Shown one piece after another: positions 17,178 through 25,178 of a stretch of DNA of 64,000 bases. Within the stretch, counting starts at the first letter, position 1, and each line of letters starts with the position of its first letter. The translations under genes were made by a program, and so were the position numbers. Source of the DNA: Mesorhizobium carmichaelinearum. Lineage in GTDB: Bacteria; Pseudomonadota; Alphaproteobacteria; Rhizobiales; Rhizobiaceae. Under the pieces are notes generated by a model, which was not told the origin of the DNA, ran no database searches, and worked only from the letters and a program-made list of their open reading frames with translations. The stretch spans positions 43,998 to 107,997 of the forward strand of contig NZ_FZQR01000019.1 in assembly GCF_900199455.1 (NCBI RefSeq), in the 5' to 3' direction.

Positions 17178-17714
17178 TTACTGGCTTGGCGCCATCGCGT
17201 GTTCGCACGACACTTTCGGGTTCATGTCGGCGAACGTGCCGGTCGGGTTGCCCTTCCAGGCCCAGACATGCAGTTCGTAAAATTCACCCAGGCCATAGCG
17301 GTTGGGCGCGCTGTTGAAGTTGAACAGCTGTCCGTCCAGCGACGCCGGGCCCTTCGAGGTGATGTATTCGACCGCCACCAGCTTAAGCCGGCCGTCGGCC
17401 ATCGGCTCGTACATCACGGCCTCGGGACGGGCGATGTCGATCTTGTCGTCCTTCAGGTACTGGCCGTTGACGTAGTGGATGCCCATGGCGCCGCCGGTGA
17501 TGCCGCTGGCGCAGGGAATGGGCGCATAGCCCTCGGCCGTCGCCGCCTTGACGTCGAGAAACCGGCTGTTGGCGGCCCGCACCTTGTCCGCCAGCGGATT
17601 GGGGCCGGACACGGTTTCAGCCGCTTCCTGATGCGCCTGTGCGACGGTGGCGCAGACGGCCAGCATGGCCCCCGCCATGACGAGCCTGTTGTGGAGATTT
17701 GATTTCATATCCAT
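17178..17714 (-). CDS. Secreted conserved hypothetical protein
   Basis: A 178-aa exported protein. A signal peptide (basic start, hydrophobic VMAGAMLAVCATVAQA, cleavage after AQA) precedes a mature domain. That domain contains YAPIPCASGITGGAMGIHYVN, PEAVMYEPMADGRLKLVAVEYI and ELHVWAWKGNPTGTFADMNP. Two Cys in the mature part (in IPCAS and VSCEH) could form a periplasmic disulfide. This pattern recurs in periplasmic proteins of unknown function in many proteobacteria; no Pfam name is certain. It lies 121 nt downstream of the DUF1330 gene on the same strand. Confidence 0.7.
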   Translation of the reverse strand: MDMKSNLHNRLVMAGAMLAVCATVAQAHQEAAETVSGPNPLADKVRAANSRFLDVKAATAEGYAPIPCASGITGGAMGIHYVNGQYLKDDKIDIARPEAVMYEPMADGRLKLVAVEYITSKGPASLDGQLFNFNSAPNRYGLGEFYELHVWAWKGNPTGTFADMNPKVSCEHAMAPSQ

Positions 17715-17835
17715 TCCATTCTTCCTGAAAAAGCACAGCTGGCCGGCCGCCGGAAATACGGCGGCCCGGCAGGCAAGCGCTGTGGCTGTTGTTGCTTGGA
17801 GATCCCGAAATCGATGTGACGACTGCCGGGAAGGA

Positions 17836-18162
17836 TCATCCCTTCGGCAGATACGGGATCGTTCCGGCCAGATCGGTGTCGTCGATCAGCTGGAAGCGGC
17901 TGTCGCTGCCGCCCTGACGCGCCGAAACGAAAGGCGCATAGGCTGGATCATTGGTGAAGGCGCGCGCCGCCGCTTCCGACGGGAACGCCATCAGGGCGAT
18001 CAGCGTGGTATCGAGCGGCTTGCCTTCAAGCGTCTTCACATTGCCGCTGCGCGACAGATATTTGCCGCCATGCTTGTGGACGATGTTGTGCACCGAGGCC
18101 GCGTATTCCGGCACCCACTTCGGGTCCTTCATCTTGATGTCGGCGATAACGTAAGCGGTCAT
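17836..18162 (-). CDS. DUF1330 domain-containing protein
   Basis: A 108-aa protein with the dimeric alpha-beta barrel pattern of DUF1330: AYVIADIKMKDP at the start, HGGKYLSRSGNVKTLEG, then LIALMAFPSEAAARAF, ending in a variable tail. Family members are small cytoplasmic proteins of unknown enzymology. ATG 18162 begins the conserved domain; the longer reading to 18291 runs into the HxlR operator. It is divergent from the HxlR regulator with a clean dyad between them, so it is probably that regulator's target. Confidence 0.8.
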   Translation of the reverse strand: MTAYVIADIKMKDPKWVPEYAASVHNIVHKHGGKYLSRSGNVKTLEGKPLDTTLIALMAFPSEAAARAFTNDPAYAPFVSARQGGSDSRFQLIDDTDLAGTIPYLPKG

Positions 18163-18251
18163 GATCGTCTCCTGGTTGCGGCGCACAGGGGTATCCCGTG
18201 CAACCGGCGAAAGGGCTCGCATGGCAGGACCCTCGCCAACCAGTCCGCGAT

Positions 18252-18270
18252 CTGTACTGGGGTGGTACAG
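18252..18270. promoter_or_regulatory. Operator-like dyad between DUF1330 and hxlR genes
   Basis: CTGTAC-N7-GTACAG, a perfect 6-bp dyad, with a further GTACTG half-site just downstream (18275-18280). HxlR regulators typically bind GTAC-containing dyads in divergent promoters. It lies 70 nt upstream of the hxlR start and 90 nt upstream of the DUF1330 start. Confidence 0.65.
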
Positions 18271-18339
18271 TTTCCGTACTGGCCGCTTCATTCATGAAGG
18301 CCTAATGTTCGACCCAGCTTCGAGGGAGGAACACCAATC

Positions 18340-19032
18340 ATGACCCAGCACGGATACAAGCAGTTCTGCCCCCTATCGATGGCCGCCGAGGTTCTGTGCA
18401 CCCGCTGGACGATGGTGCTGATGCGCGAATTGGTGGCTGGCTCGACCCGCTTCAACGACCTGCGCCGCGGCGTACCAAAGATGTCGCCAACCCTTCTGTC
18501 GCAACGGCTGAAGGAGCTCGAGCTGGCGGGGATCGTCGAGCGCAAGGAGGTGCCGGGCGAGAAGGGGATCTTCGATTATCGGCTGACCGAGGCCGGCCGC
18601 GATCTGCGCCCGGTCGTCGAGGCGATGGGGTTCTGGGGGCAGAAATGGGTCGAGTCCCGGCTGTCGCTGAAGAACCTCGATCCGTCGCTGCTGATGTGGG
18701 ACATGCGGCGCAATCTGAACCCCTCGCCGCTACCCGAGGGACGCACGGTGATACAATTCCTGTATCAGGAGCTGCCGGCTTCCAAGCGCTCGTGGTGGCT
18801 GATCGTCGAAAAGCACGGCGAGGTCGACCTGTGCTGGTACGATCCGGGCTTCGATGTCGACCTCTACGTCTCGACCGACCTGCACACGATGACGGCAATC
18901 TGGATGGGGTTGCTGACCGTCGAGAAGGCCGGCGCAAAGGTTGCCCTAACCGGCGACCAGGCGATCGGCAAGAAGATGCAGACCTGGCTCGGGCTCAGCC
19001 CGTTTGCGGTGGAGCCCAAGCGGGCGGCATAG
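18340..19032 (+). CDS. HxlR family transcriptional regulator with C-terminal extension
   Basis: A 230-aa regulator. The HxlR winged helix occupies residues 8-105, with CPLSMAAEVLCTRWTMVLMREL, FNDLRRGVPKMSPTLLSQRL and a DYRLTEAGRDL wing. The remaining 120 residues (WWLIVEKHGEVDLCWYDPGFDVDLYVSTDL) resemble an SCP2-like domain seen in some HxlR proteins and may sense a hydrophobic ligand. GGGAGGA precedes the start. Divergent from DUF1330. Confidence 0.85.
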   Translation: MTQHGYKQFCPLSMAAEVLCTRWTMVLMRELVAGSTRFNDLRRGVPKMSPTLLSQRLKELELAGIVERKEVPGEKGIFDYRLTEAGRDLRPVVEAMGFWGQKWVESRLSLKNLDPSLLMWDMRRNLNPSPLPEGRTVIQFLYQELPASKRSWWLIVEKHGEVDLCWYDPGFDVDLYVSTDLHTMTAIWMGLLTVEKAGAKVALTGDQAIGKKMQTWLGLSPFAVEPKRAA

Positions 19033-19085
19033 GAGAAAACCCAGACGCGCATCGATTTTGGGCGCCATGCTACGAAAACAAGGAC

Positions 19086-19307
19086 TTACAGCGAGTCTTT
19101 GAATCCGGTTGGATACGACCCGTCAACGGGATCGGGTGCTTCAATCGGGTAGTGCTTGTCCTCATAAGCTTCGATCAGAGTTGCGAGAACGTCGAAGCAA
19201 TCACCGTCGAGAGAGCCGACCTCCGGCTCATTCTCGAAATATTTGGTGATTTCGCCAATCGCCCAATCGTAATCGGCTTCGGTCTCAATGGGTCGAATGT
19301 TTTCCAT
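19086..19307 (-). pseudogene. Truncated HigA-like antitoxin lacking its HTH domain
   Basis: A 73-aa product matching the N-terminal segment of a HigA-type antitoxin group: IRPIETEADYDWAIGEI, then VLATLIEAYEDKHYPI, then APDPVD. In full-length members the DPVD segment leads straight into an XRE helix-turn-helix of about 60 residues. Here ten unrelated residues and a stop follow. No HigB toxin lies next to it: hxlR is downstream, ada is upstream. Either a decayed antitoxin or a solo dimerisation domain; decay is more likely. The ribosome site AGAAGG precedes the start. Confidence 0.6.
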
Positions 19308-19392
19308 CACACCTTCTCCGGGTCAATCTTGTCATATTCTTTGTTGGCAGGAAACGGGTGGCGGGGCCGGCTTCCCACGGCTTCAATGCGGC

Positions 19393-20520
19393 ATGTTCAT
19401 CACTCTTGCCAAAGACCTGAAATCCACGCCGCTGCCGGTCGCTGACAATCCGCGCTGGGCGCGCGTCGTCGCGCGCGACAAATCGGCCGACGGGCAATTC
19501 TGGTATTCGGTAGCGACGACCGGCGTCTACTGCCGGCCCTCCTGCCCGTCGCGGCGCGCCAACCCCGCCAATGTGCAGCTGCATGACACGCTGGCTCAGG
19601 CGAAGGCCACCGGCTTTCGTGCCTGCCGGCGCTGCAACCCGGATGGCCCCTCGCTGGAGGCCGGCAATGCGGCGATGGTCGCCGATGCCTGCCGCAGGAT
19701 CGAGCAGAGCGAGGAAGAACCCTCGCTCGCCGAACTGGCTGATGCCGCCGGCCGCAGCGCTGGCTATTTCCACCGCGTCTTCAAGGCGATCACCGGGCTG
19801 ACGCCGAAGGATTATGCCGCGGCAAACCGCGCCGCCCGGGTCCGCCAGGGTCTCGAAGACGGCGCCAGCGTCACAGTGGCGATCTACGATGCCGGCTTCA
19901 ATTCGAGCGGGCGTTTCTACGAGAAATCGACCGGCATGCTCGGCATGACGCCGACGCGCTACCGTGCGGGCGGCGCCAACGAAGACATACGCTTTGCCGT
20001 CGGCGAGACCACGCTCGGCGCCATACTGGTCGCGTCGAGCCGCAAGGGCGTCGCCTCGATCCTGCTCGGCGACGATCCGGACGCGCTGGTGCGCGACCTG
20101 CAGGACCGTTTCCCCAAGGCGCGACTGATCGGCGGCGACCGCGACTACGAGGCGCTGGTCGCCCGCGTCGTCGGCTTCGTCGAGGCCCCACAGCTCGGCC
20201 TCGGCCTGCCGCTCGACGTGCGCGGCACCGCCTTCCAGCAGCGCGTCTGGCAGGCCCTGCGGGACATCCCGGTCGGCGGCACGGTGTCCTACGCCGAGAT
20301 CGCCGAGCGCATCGGCACGCCCAAGGCAACCCGAGCCGTCGCCGCCGCCTGCGCCGCCAACGCCCATGCGGTCGCGATTCCCTGCCACCGCGTGATCCGC
20401 AAGGACGGCGCGCTGTCCGGCTACGCCTGGGGCGCCGAGCGCAAGCGCGCGCTGCTCGACCGCGAGGTCGGCGGGACGGCGAACGCAGCCGACGGGGCCT
20501 ACCGGTCTTCGCGGGCCTGA
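19393..20520 (+). CDS. ada: Bifunctional Ada: transcriptional regulator and O6-methylguanine-DNA methyltransferase
   Basis: A 375-aa adaptive-response protein. The N-terminal Ada zinc domain has the methyl-acceptor Cys47 in VYCRPSCPSR, with C51, C78 and C81 completing the site. An AraC-type helix-turn-helix follows (around 100-185, SAGYFHRVFKAITGLTPKDY). The C-terminal methyltransferase domain has the PCHRV acceptor Cys at about residue 331. Self-methylation would activate transcription of alkylation-repair genes, including the neighbours. The ATG at 19393 matches the usual Ada length (E. coli 354 aa); the frame is open to 19288. First gene of a four-gene repair operon. Confidence 0.95.
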   Translation: MFITLAKDLKSTPLPVADNPRWARVVARDKSADGQFWYSVATTGVYCRPSCPSRRANPANVQLHDTLAQAKATGFRACRRCNPDGPSLEAGNAAMVADACRRIEQSEEEPSLAELADAAGRSAGYFHRVFKAITGLTPKDYAAANRAARVRQGLEDGASVTVAIYDAGFNSSGRFYEKSTGMLGMTPTRYRAGGANEDIRFAVGETTLGAILVASSRKGVASILLGDDPDALVRDLQDRFPKARLIGGDRDYEALVARVVGFVEAPQLGLGLPLDVRGTAFQQRVWQALRDIPVGGTVSYAEIAERIGTPKATRAVAAACAANAHAVAIPCHRVIRKDGALSGYAWGAERKRALLDREVGGTANAADGAYRSSRA

Positions 20521-20532
20521 CGAGGAACGGCG

Positions 20533-20751
20533 ATGCGCACGATGGCAAGGTCTTCCACCGCCGGTGCGAAGATCGAGAGCGCCAACAGCGCAGCCATCGA
20601 CGCGAAGTCACGCGTGTTGGCCGCTATCGGCGAACTGGTCGATGCCGGCAAGGCAGAGTGGAGCCGCGCGGCGACTGGCGAGGTTGAGCTGCGGCTGCTG
20701 TCGGGCGAGGTGTTCCTGTTGGGCGAAGTCACCGTCACGCGTGTCGCCTGA
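20533..20751 (+). CDS. Small hypothetical protein in the alkylation-repair operon
   Basis: A 72-aa protein starting 12 nt after ada behind a GAGGAA ribosome site. A predicted helix (residues 20-42, AKSRVLAAIGELVDAGKAEW) is followed by a beta-rich end (GEVELRLLSGEVFLLGEVTVTRVA). Its tight spacing within ada-ogt-oxygenase suggests co-expression. It resembles no family I can name. Codon use fits its neighbours, and the antisense frames are no better, so it is probably a real gene. Confidence 0.65.
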   Translation: MRTMARSSTAGAKIESANSAAIDAKSRVLAAIGELVDAGKAEWSRAATGEVELRLLSGEVFLLGEVTVTRVA

Positions 20752-20885
20752 CCAAACTCGCCGTAGAGTGCTTACCTTGGCGTCCTTCATCCTCGGAAGC
20801 GACGATTTGAATTTGAAAGCAAGCATCGGAGTGAGGGAAGACCGGCACCTGGCTAGGGTTCAGGCACACAGAAGGAGTGAAGGCA

Positions 20886-21431
20886 ATGAACCTCATGCAA
20901 ACTCAAATGACGACGGCGCACAACGCCCTCGACACCATCACCTATGCCATCGGTGAATCCTCCATCGGCACCATCCTGGCGGCGCGCAGCCCCGTCGGCG
21001 TTTGCGCCATCCTGATCGGCGCAGATGCCGACGCGCTGGAGCAGGACCTCGCCGACCGCTTCCCCGGCAAGATGCTGGTCGAAGACGCGGCCGCCTTGCG
21101 CGATGATCTCGCCGCGATTGCCCGCTTCATCGAAACGCCCGGCATCGGCCTCGACCTGGCGCTCGACATGCGCCACGGCACGCCGTTCCAGCAACGTGTG
21201 CGGGAGGTGTTGCGCGCCATTCCCTGCGGCGCCACCATCACCTACACCGCACTTGCCCGGCGTCTCGGCCGGCCGAACGGTGCCCGTGCCGTGGCGACCG
21301 CCTGCGCCGCCAACGCCATCGCGCTCGGCATTCCCTGCCACCGCGTTGTCCGCGCCGACGGCACGCTGTCGGGCTACCGCTGGGGCATCGAGCGCAAGCG
21401 CGCGCTGCTGAACCGGGAGGCCCAGATATGA
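20886..21431 (+). CDS. ogt: Methylated-DNA--[protein]-cysteine S-methyltransferase
   Basis: A 181-aa suicide methyltransferase that removes methyl groups from O6-methylguanine (and O4-methylthymine). The acceptor Cys151 sits in GIPCHRVVRADG. The DNA-binding helix and arginine finger (TYTALARRLGRPNGARAVATACAAN as separate helices) and the C-terminal GYRWGIERKRALL are intact. It closely parallels the C-terminal half of the adjacent Ada, suggesting a local duplication. An AAGGAG ribosome site at 8 nt supports the ATG at 20886. The last 4 nt overlap the oxygenase start. Confidence 0.92.
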   Translation: MNLMQTQMTTAHNALDTITYAIGESSIGTILAARSPVGVCAILIGADADALEQDLADRFPGKMLVEDAAALRDDLAAIARFIETPGIGLDLALDMRHGTPFQQRVREVLRAIPCGATITYTALARRLGRPNGARAVATACAANAIALGIPCHRVVRADGTLSGYRWGIERKRALLNREAQI

Positions 21432-22171
21432 ACGCCCACGCCAGGGTTGCCACAGCGGCGGTGGAAGCCGCCGAGACACGCATCGCCGCTTACGACTGGC
21501 CGGCGCTGGCCGCCGAACTCGACGGCTTCGGCTGCGCGGTGATGGAAAAGCTCCTGTCGCCCGAAGAGTGCCGGCAGATCGCCGGCCTCTACCCGCAGGA
21601 AAGACATTTCCGCAGTCACGTCCACATGGCCAGGCACGGTTTCGGCAAGGGCGAATACCGCTACTTCCGCTATCCCTTGCCGGACCTGCTCGGCGGCCTG
21701 CGCAGCGCCCTCTATCCCAGGCTGGCCGAGGTCGCCAACCGCTGGAACGAGCGCATGGGCATCGCCTTGCGCTACCCCCCAGCCCATGCCGCGTTTCTCG
21801 ACCAGTGCCACGCCGCCGGCCAGGTCAGGCCGACGCCGCTTTTGCTGCAATATGTGCCTGGCGACTTCAACTGCCTGCACCAGGACCTCTATGGCGATCT
21901 CGCCTTTCCCCTGCAGGTGGCGATCCTGCTTTCCGAGCCGGGCGAGGATTTCACCGGCGGCGAGTTCGCGCTGACCGAGCAGCGGCCGCGCATGCAGAGC
22001 CGGGTCGAGGTGGTGCCCTTGCGCCAGGGCGACGCGGTGGCCTTCGCCGTCCACAACCGGCCGGTGCAGGGAACCAAGGGCAATTACCGCGTCAATCTGC
22101 GCCATGGCGTCAGCCGCCTGCGCTCAGGCATGCGCCACACCGTCGGCATCATTTTTCACGACGCGAAGTGA
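21428..22171 (+). CDS. 2OG-Fe(II) oxygenase, probable alkylation-repair dioxygenase
   Basis: A 247-aa double-stranded beta-helix dioxygenase. The iron-binding HxD motif is in NCLHQDLYGD (around residues 155-164). A distal His in FAVHNRPVQG and the 2OG-binding Arg in YRVNLRHGVS follow. It is coupled to the methyltransferase by an ATGA overlap. In this setting it probably demethylates alkylated bases oxidatively, in the manner of AlkB, although it belongs to a different 2OG-oxygenase subgroup that often neighbours ada/ogt genes. The substrate is inferred from context. Confidence 0.85.
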   Translation: MNAHARVATAAVEAAETRIAAYDWPALAAELDGFGCAVMEKLLSPEECRQIAGLYPQERHFRSHVHMARHGFGKGEYRYFRYPLPDLLGGLRSALYPRLAEVANRWNERMGIALRYPPAHAAFLDQCHAAGQVRPTPLLLQYVPGDFNCLHQDLYGDLAFPLQVAILLSEPGEDFTGGEFALTEQRPRMQSRVEVVPLRQGDAVAFAVHNRPVQGTKGNYRVNLRHGVSRLRSGMRHTVGIIFHDAK

Positions 22172-22179
22172 GCGCCGGC

Positions 22180-23082
22180 TCACGCCTCCCAGTAGGGCGG
22201 ATCGCCAAAGGCATCGCGCAGCCATGCGGTGAGCGCCCGCAGTTTGGCCGATCCGCGCCTGTCCTCGGGACAGGCGATATAGAGGGTTGCCCCTTCAGGC
22301 TCGGCACCGACATCGACGACCGTCAATCTCTTGTCGGCGATCTCGGTCCGGATGAAGTAGGCGGGAAGCAGCGCCAGGCCAAGGCCGGCAAGTGCTGCGT
22401 CGCGCATCAAAATCCCATTGTTGACGCGCAGCGCGGTTTCCGGGCGGATCGTCACCAGCCGCCGCGAAATCTTGAACCGCCAGTCGGCGGCCCCCCGGAT
22501 GGAGTAAATGATGCCCTTGTGGCGTTTCAGGTCGTCGGTGGTCGCGGGCAATCCAAAGCGCTCGATATAGTCCGGTGAAGCCACCAGGAAGCGACGGCTG
22601 GAAGCCAGCTTCCTGACGATGACAGGTCCGTCATCGACGACCGGCCCGTGACGCACAATGGCATCGTAGCCATCGGCCGCCACGTTGACGAAACGATCGT
22701 CGACATCAAGCGTCAGTTCGATCCTCGGATGCCTGGCCAGGAAGCCATACAGCGCCGGGCCGAGGTGGAGGATGCCGAAACTGGTCGGCGCCGATATTCT
22801 GAGCGGTCCCGCGAGTTCGCCGCGATGTTCGGCGATCTCGGCGCGGGCATCGGTCACCTCCTGCATGATGCGCTTGGCGCGCTCGTAAAAACCGCGCCCC
22901 GCTGCGGTGATGGAGAGCTTGCGGGTGGTGCGGTCCAGCAGCCTTGCGCCGAGGCTGCGCTCAAGCTCCGACAGCCGCTCGCTGATGACGGACTTGGACA
23001 GGTTCATGCGCCTGGCCGCTTCGGTGATCGAACCGGATTCCGCGACGGCGACAAACGCGGCGGCGGATTCAAGCTTCAGCAT
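22180..23082 (-). CDS. LysR family transcriptional regulator
   Basis: A 300-aa LysR protein. The N-terminal helix-turn-helix (AAAFVAVAESGSITEAARR, then LSKSVISERLSELERSLG) and the linker LLDRTTRKLSITAAG are textbook. The effector domain begins at about residue 90 with LRISAPTSFGILHL, typical of the DsdC/PA0477-like subgroup acting on neighbouring genes. Divergent from the alpha/beta hydrolase at 23204, its most likely target. Its 3' end is 8 nt from the convergent oxygenase gene. Confidence 0.9.
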   Translation of the reverse strand: MLKLESAAAFVAVAESGSITEAARRMNLSKSVISERLSELERSLGARLLDRTTRKLSITAAGRGFYERAKRIMQEVTDARAEIAEHRGELAGPLRISAPTSFGILHLGPALYGFLARHPRIELTLDVDDRFVNVAADGYDAIVRHGPVVDDGPVIVRKLASSRRFLVASPDYIERFGLPATTDDLKRHKGIIYSIRGAADWRFKISRRLVTIRPETALRVNNGILMRDAALAGLGLALLPAYFIRTEIADKRLTVVDVGAEPEGATLYIACPEDRRGSAKLRALTAWLRDAFGDPPYWEA

Positions 23083-23203
23083 TGTTCGGTTTTCCCGAAT
23101 TCACAATCAGGCGACCGGTGCCTAACGAAATCAAGGGCATGGTGCCATAGTCGAAAAGACCGCGATATGGCGGCGGCAGAATAAAAGCTCGGGGTAGTGC
23201 ATC

Positions 23204-24118
23204 ATGTTTCGTTCTTTGGTCATCGTGCTTGGTCTGCTGTCACTCGCCGCTCCGGCCTCTGCGCGCGTGACCCCGTTTCCGACCGGCTTCAAGACGCAGT
23301 CGATCGAGACCAACGGCACCAAATTGTATGTGCGCGTCGGCGGACAGGGGCCTGCGGTGGTGCTGCTGCACGGCTTCGCCGATACCGGCGACATGTGGGC
23401 GCAGGCCGCGGTAAAGCTGATGAAGGATCACACCGTCGTGGTGCCGGACCTGCGCGGCATGGGCCTGTCGGCGCATCCGGATGGCGGCTACACCAAGAAG
23501 AACCAGGCAGCCGACATCGCCGGCGTGATGGATGCGCTGAAGATCGACAAGGCCGAGCTGGTGACGCACGACATCGGTAACATGGTCGGCTATGCGCTGG
23601 CCGCGCAATATCCCAAGCGCATCACGAAATGGGTCGTCATCGACGCACCGCTGCCGGGCATAGGTGACTGGGAGAAGATCAAGCAAAGCCCGCTGCTCTG
23701 GCACTTCAACTTCCGCGGCCCCGACATGGAGCGGCTGGTCGCGGGCCGCGAGCGCATCTACCTCGACCGCTTCTACAACGAACTGTCGGCCGACCCGAAG
23801 AAGATCGACGAGGCGACGCGTGTCCACTACGCGAAACTCTATGCGCGGCCGCATGCCATGCATGACGCCTTCGAACAGTTCAAGGCATTCGACCAGGACG
23901 CTATCGACAACCAGGCGATGCTTGCCACCGGCGGCAAACTGGCCATGCCGGTGCTGGCAGTCGGCGCGGAGAAATCGGCAGGCACGACACAGGCCGACAC
24001 TTTGCGGTTCGTCGCGTCGGACGTGACCGGCGCCATCGTGCCCGCCTCCGGCCATTGGATCATGGAGGAAAACCCGGATGCCACGGTCAAGCTCATCACC
24101 GATTTCCTCGCCAAATAA
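23204..24118 (+). CDS. Secreted alpha/beta hydrolase, epoxide hydrolase-like
   Basis: A 304-aa alpha/beta-hydrolase with a Sec signal peptide (hydrophobic LVIVLGLLSLAAPASA, cleavage after ASA). The oxyanion motif LLHGFADTG and the nucleophile elbow HDIGNMVGY are visible. The nucleophile is Asp, as in epoxide hydrolases and haloalkane dehalogenases, rather than Ser. DLRGMGLSAHP and a late SGHWIMEE (catalytic His) also fit. It acts in the periplasm if exported. Probably controlled by the divergent LysR. Confidence 0.85.
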   Translation: MFRSLVIVLGLLSLAAPASARVTPFPTGFKTQSIETNGTKLYVRVGGQGPAVVLLHGFADTGDMWAQAAVKLMKDHTVVVPDLRGMGLSAHPDGGYTKKNQAADIAGVMDALKIDKAELVTHDIGNMVGYALAAQYPKRITKWVVIDAPLPGIGDWEKIKQSPLLWHFNFRGPDMERLVAGRERIYLDRFYNELSADPKKIDEATRVHYAKLYARPHAMHDAFEQFKAFDQDAIDNQAMLATGGKLAMPVLAVGAEKSAGTTQADTLRFVASDVTGAIVPASGHWIMEENPDATVKLITDFLAK

Positions 24119-24181
24119 CCGCGCGAAGTTATTCTGGCGGCCGCGGACTCGGGTGAAAGAGGACGCGGCCAGACAAATCCA

Positions 24182-25111
24182 TCACCCATCGGCGGCGACC
24201 ATCTCCAGGATCCACGGACACGCATAGTAGTCGGCGATGCGGTCGATGACGCCGCCCTGCGCATGGATGCGCACCAGATAGGCCGGCCGCCATTCCTCGC
24301 CACGCAGCCTGTCGACGACCAGAACGTCCTGCCCTTCGACCACGTCTGGCCGCATGCGCCAGGGCTCGCCGCGCTCATATTCGACGAAATAGGGCGAGCG
24401 GGAGAGCAGGCCATTGTAGCAGTCCGACACCCGCAGCCGGGCATCGGCGCTGGTCAGCGCCCGGACCCCGTCCCAGTCCCTGGCATTGAAGAGTTCGACA
24501 TAGCGGCCGAGCAGCCGCTCCAGTTCGGGATCGTGCGCGGGTGCCGCGGCCGGCTGCGCCGGCAGAGCGGCGAGCTTGGCGCGGCCACGATTGAGCGCCG
24601 ATTTGACGCCACCCGATGTCGAGCCGACCAGCTCGGCGATCTCGTCGAGCGAATGGTCGAAGACATCTTTGAGCAGCACGCAGGCGCGCTCCTTCGGCGG
24701 CAGATGCACCACCAGCCGCTCGATGGCGCGGCCGGCGCCCGGACCGGCGGGCTCGACGGGCAGCACGATCTCATCCCCGGCATAGCCTGCCTCGGCCTTG
24801 AGCCGCGTGCGGCGGTTGCGGATGAAGTCGATGCACCGGTTATGGGCAATGCGGAACAGCCACGGCCGCAACGCCTGGGTATCGTCGAGCAGACCGATCT
24901 TGCGATAGGCCTCGAACAAAGCCTCCTGCATGATATCCTCGCCGTCGAGCGCCGAGCCGGTCATGCGCGCGCAATAGCGGTGCAGACGGACGCGCAGATG
25001 CGAGACCGTCTCCAGGAACGCCCGGTAGCGCAGGTCGAACAGGCCTTCGGGGTCGAGGCTCGGCTCCATGCCTTGCCTCGTCACATGGGAATTGCGGATT
25101 TGCTGGTTCAT
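24182..25111 (-). CDS. ECF sigma factor with C-terminal SnoaL-like domain
   Basis: A 309-aa extracytoplasmic-function sigma factor. Region 2 (residues 40-110) has DGEDIMQEALFEAYRKIG and ALRPWLFRIAHNRCIDFIR. Region 4 (150-195) has LPPKERACVLLKDVFDHSLDEIAELVG in segments, followed by the SALNRGRAKL end. The last 110 residues (RYVELFNARDWDGVRALTSADARL) form an NTF2/SnoaL-type extension, as in ECF41/ECF56-like groups, where the tail regulates activity instead of an anti-sigma factor. No anti-sigma gene is adjacent, which fits. ATG 25111 is preferred to 25216. It may regulate the esterase gene upstream. Confidence 0.88.
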   Translation of the reverse strand: MNQQIRNSHVTRQGMEPSLDPEGLFDLRYRAFLETVSHLRVRLHRYCARMTGSALDGEDIMQEALFEAYRKIGLLDDTQALRPWLFRIAHNRCIDFIRNRRTRLKAEAGYAGDEIVLPVEPAGPGAGRAIERLVVHLPPKERACVLLKDVFDHSLDEIAELVGSTSGGVKSALNRGRAKLAALPAQPAAAPAHDPELERLLGRYVELFNARDWDGVRALTSADARLRVSDCYNGLLSRSPYFVEYERGEPWRMRPDVVEGQDVLVVDRLRGEEWRPAYLVRIHAQGGVIDRIADYYACPWILEMVAADG

Positions 25112-25178
25112 CACAGCACGTCGCTCGGTGTTGCCACAGCATCGCGCAAGCGCCGAGCATCCACAAGCCGGCCCATGG

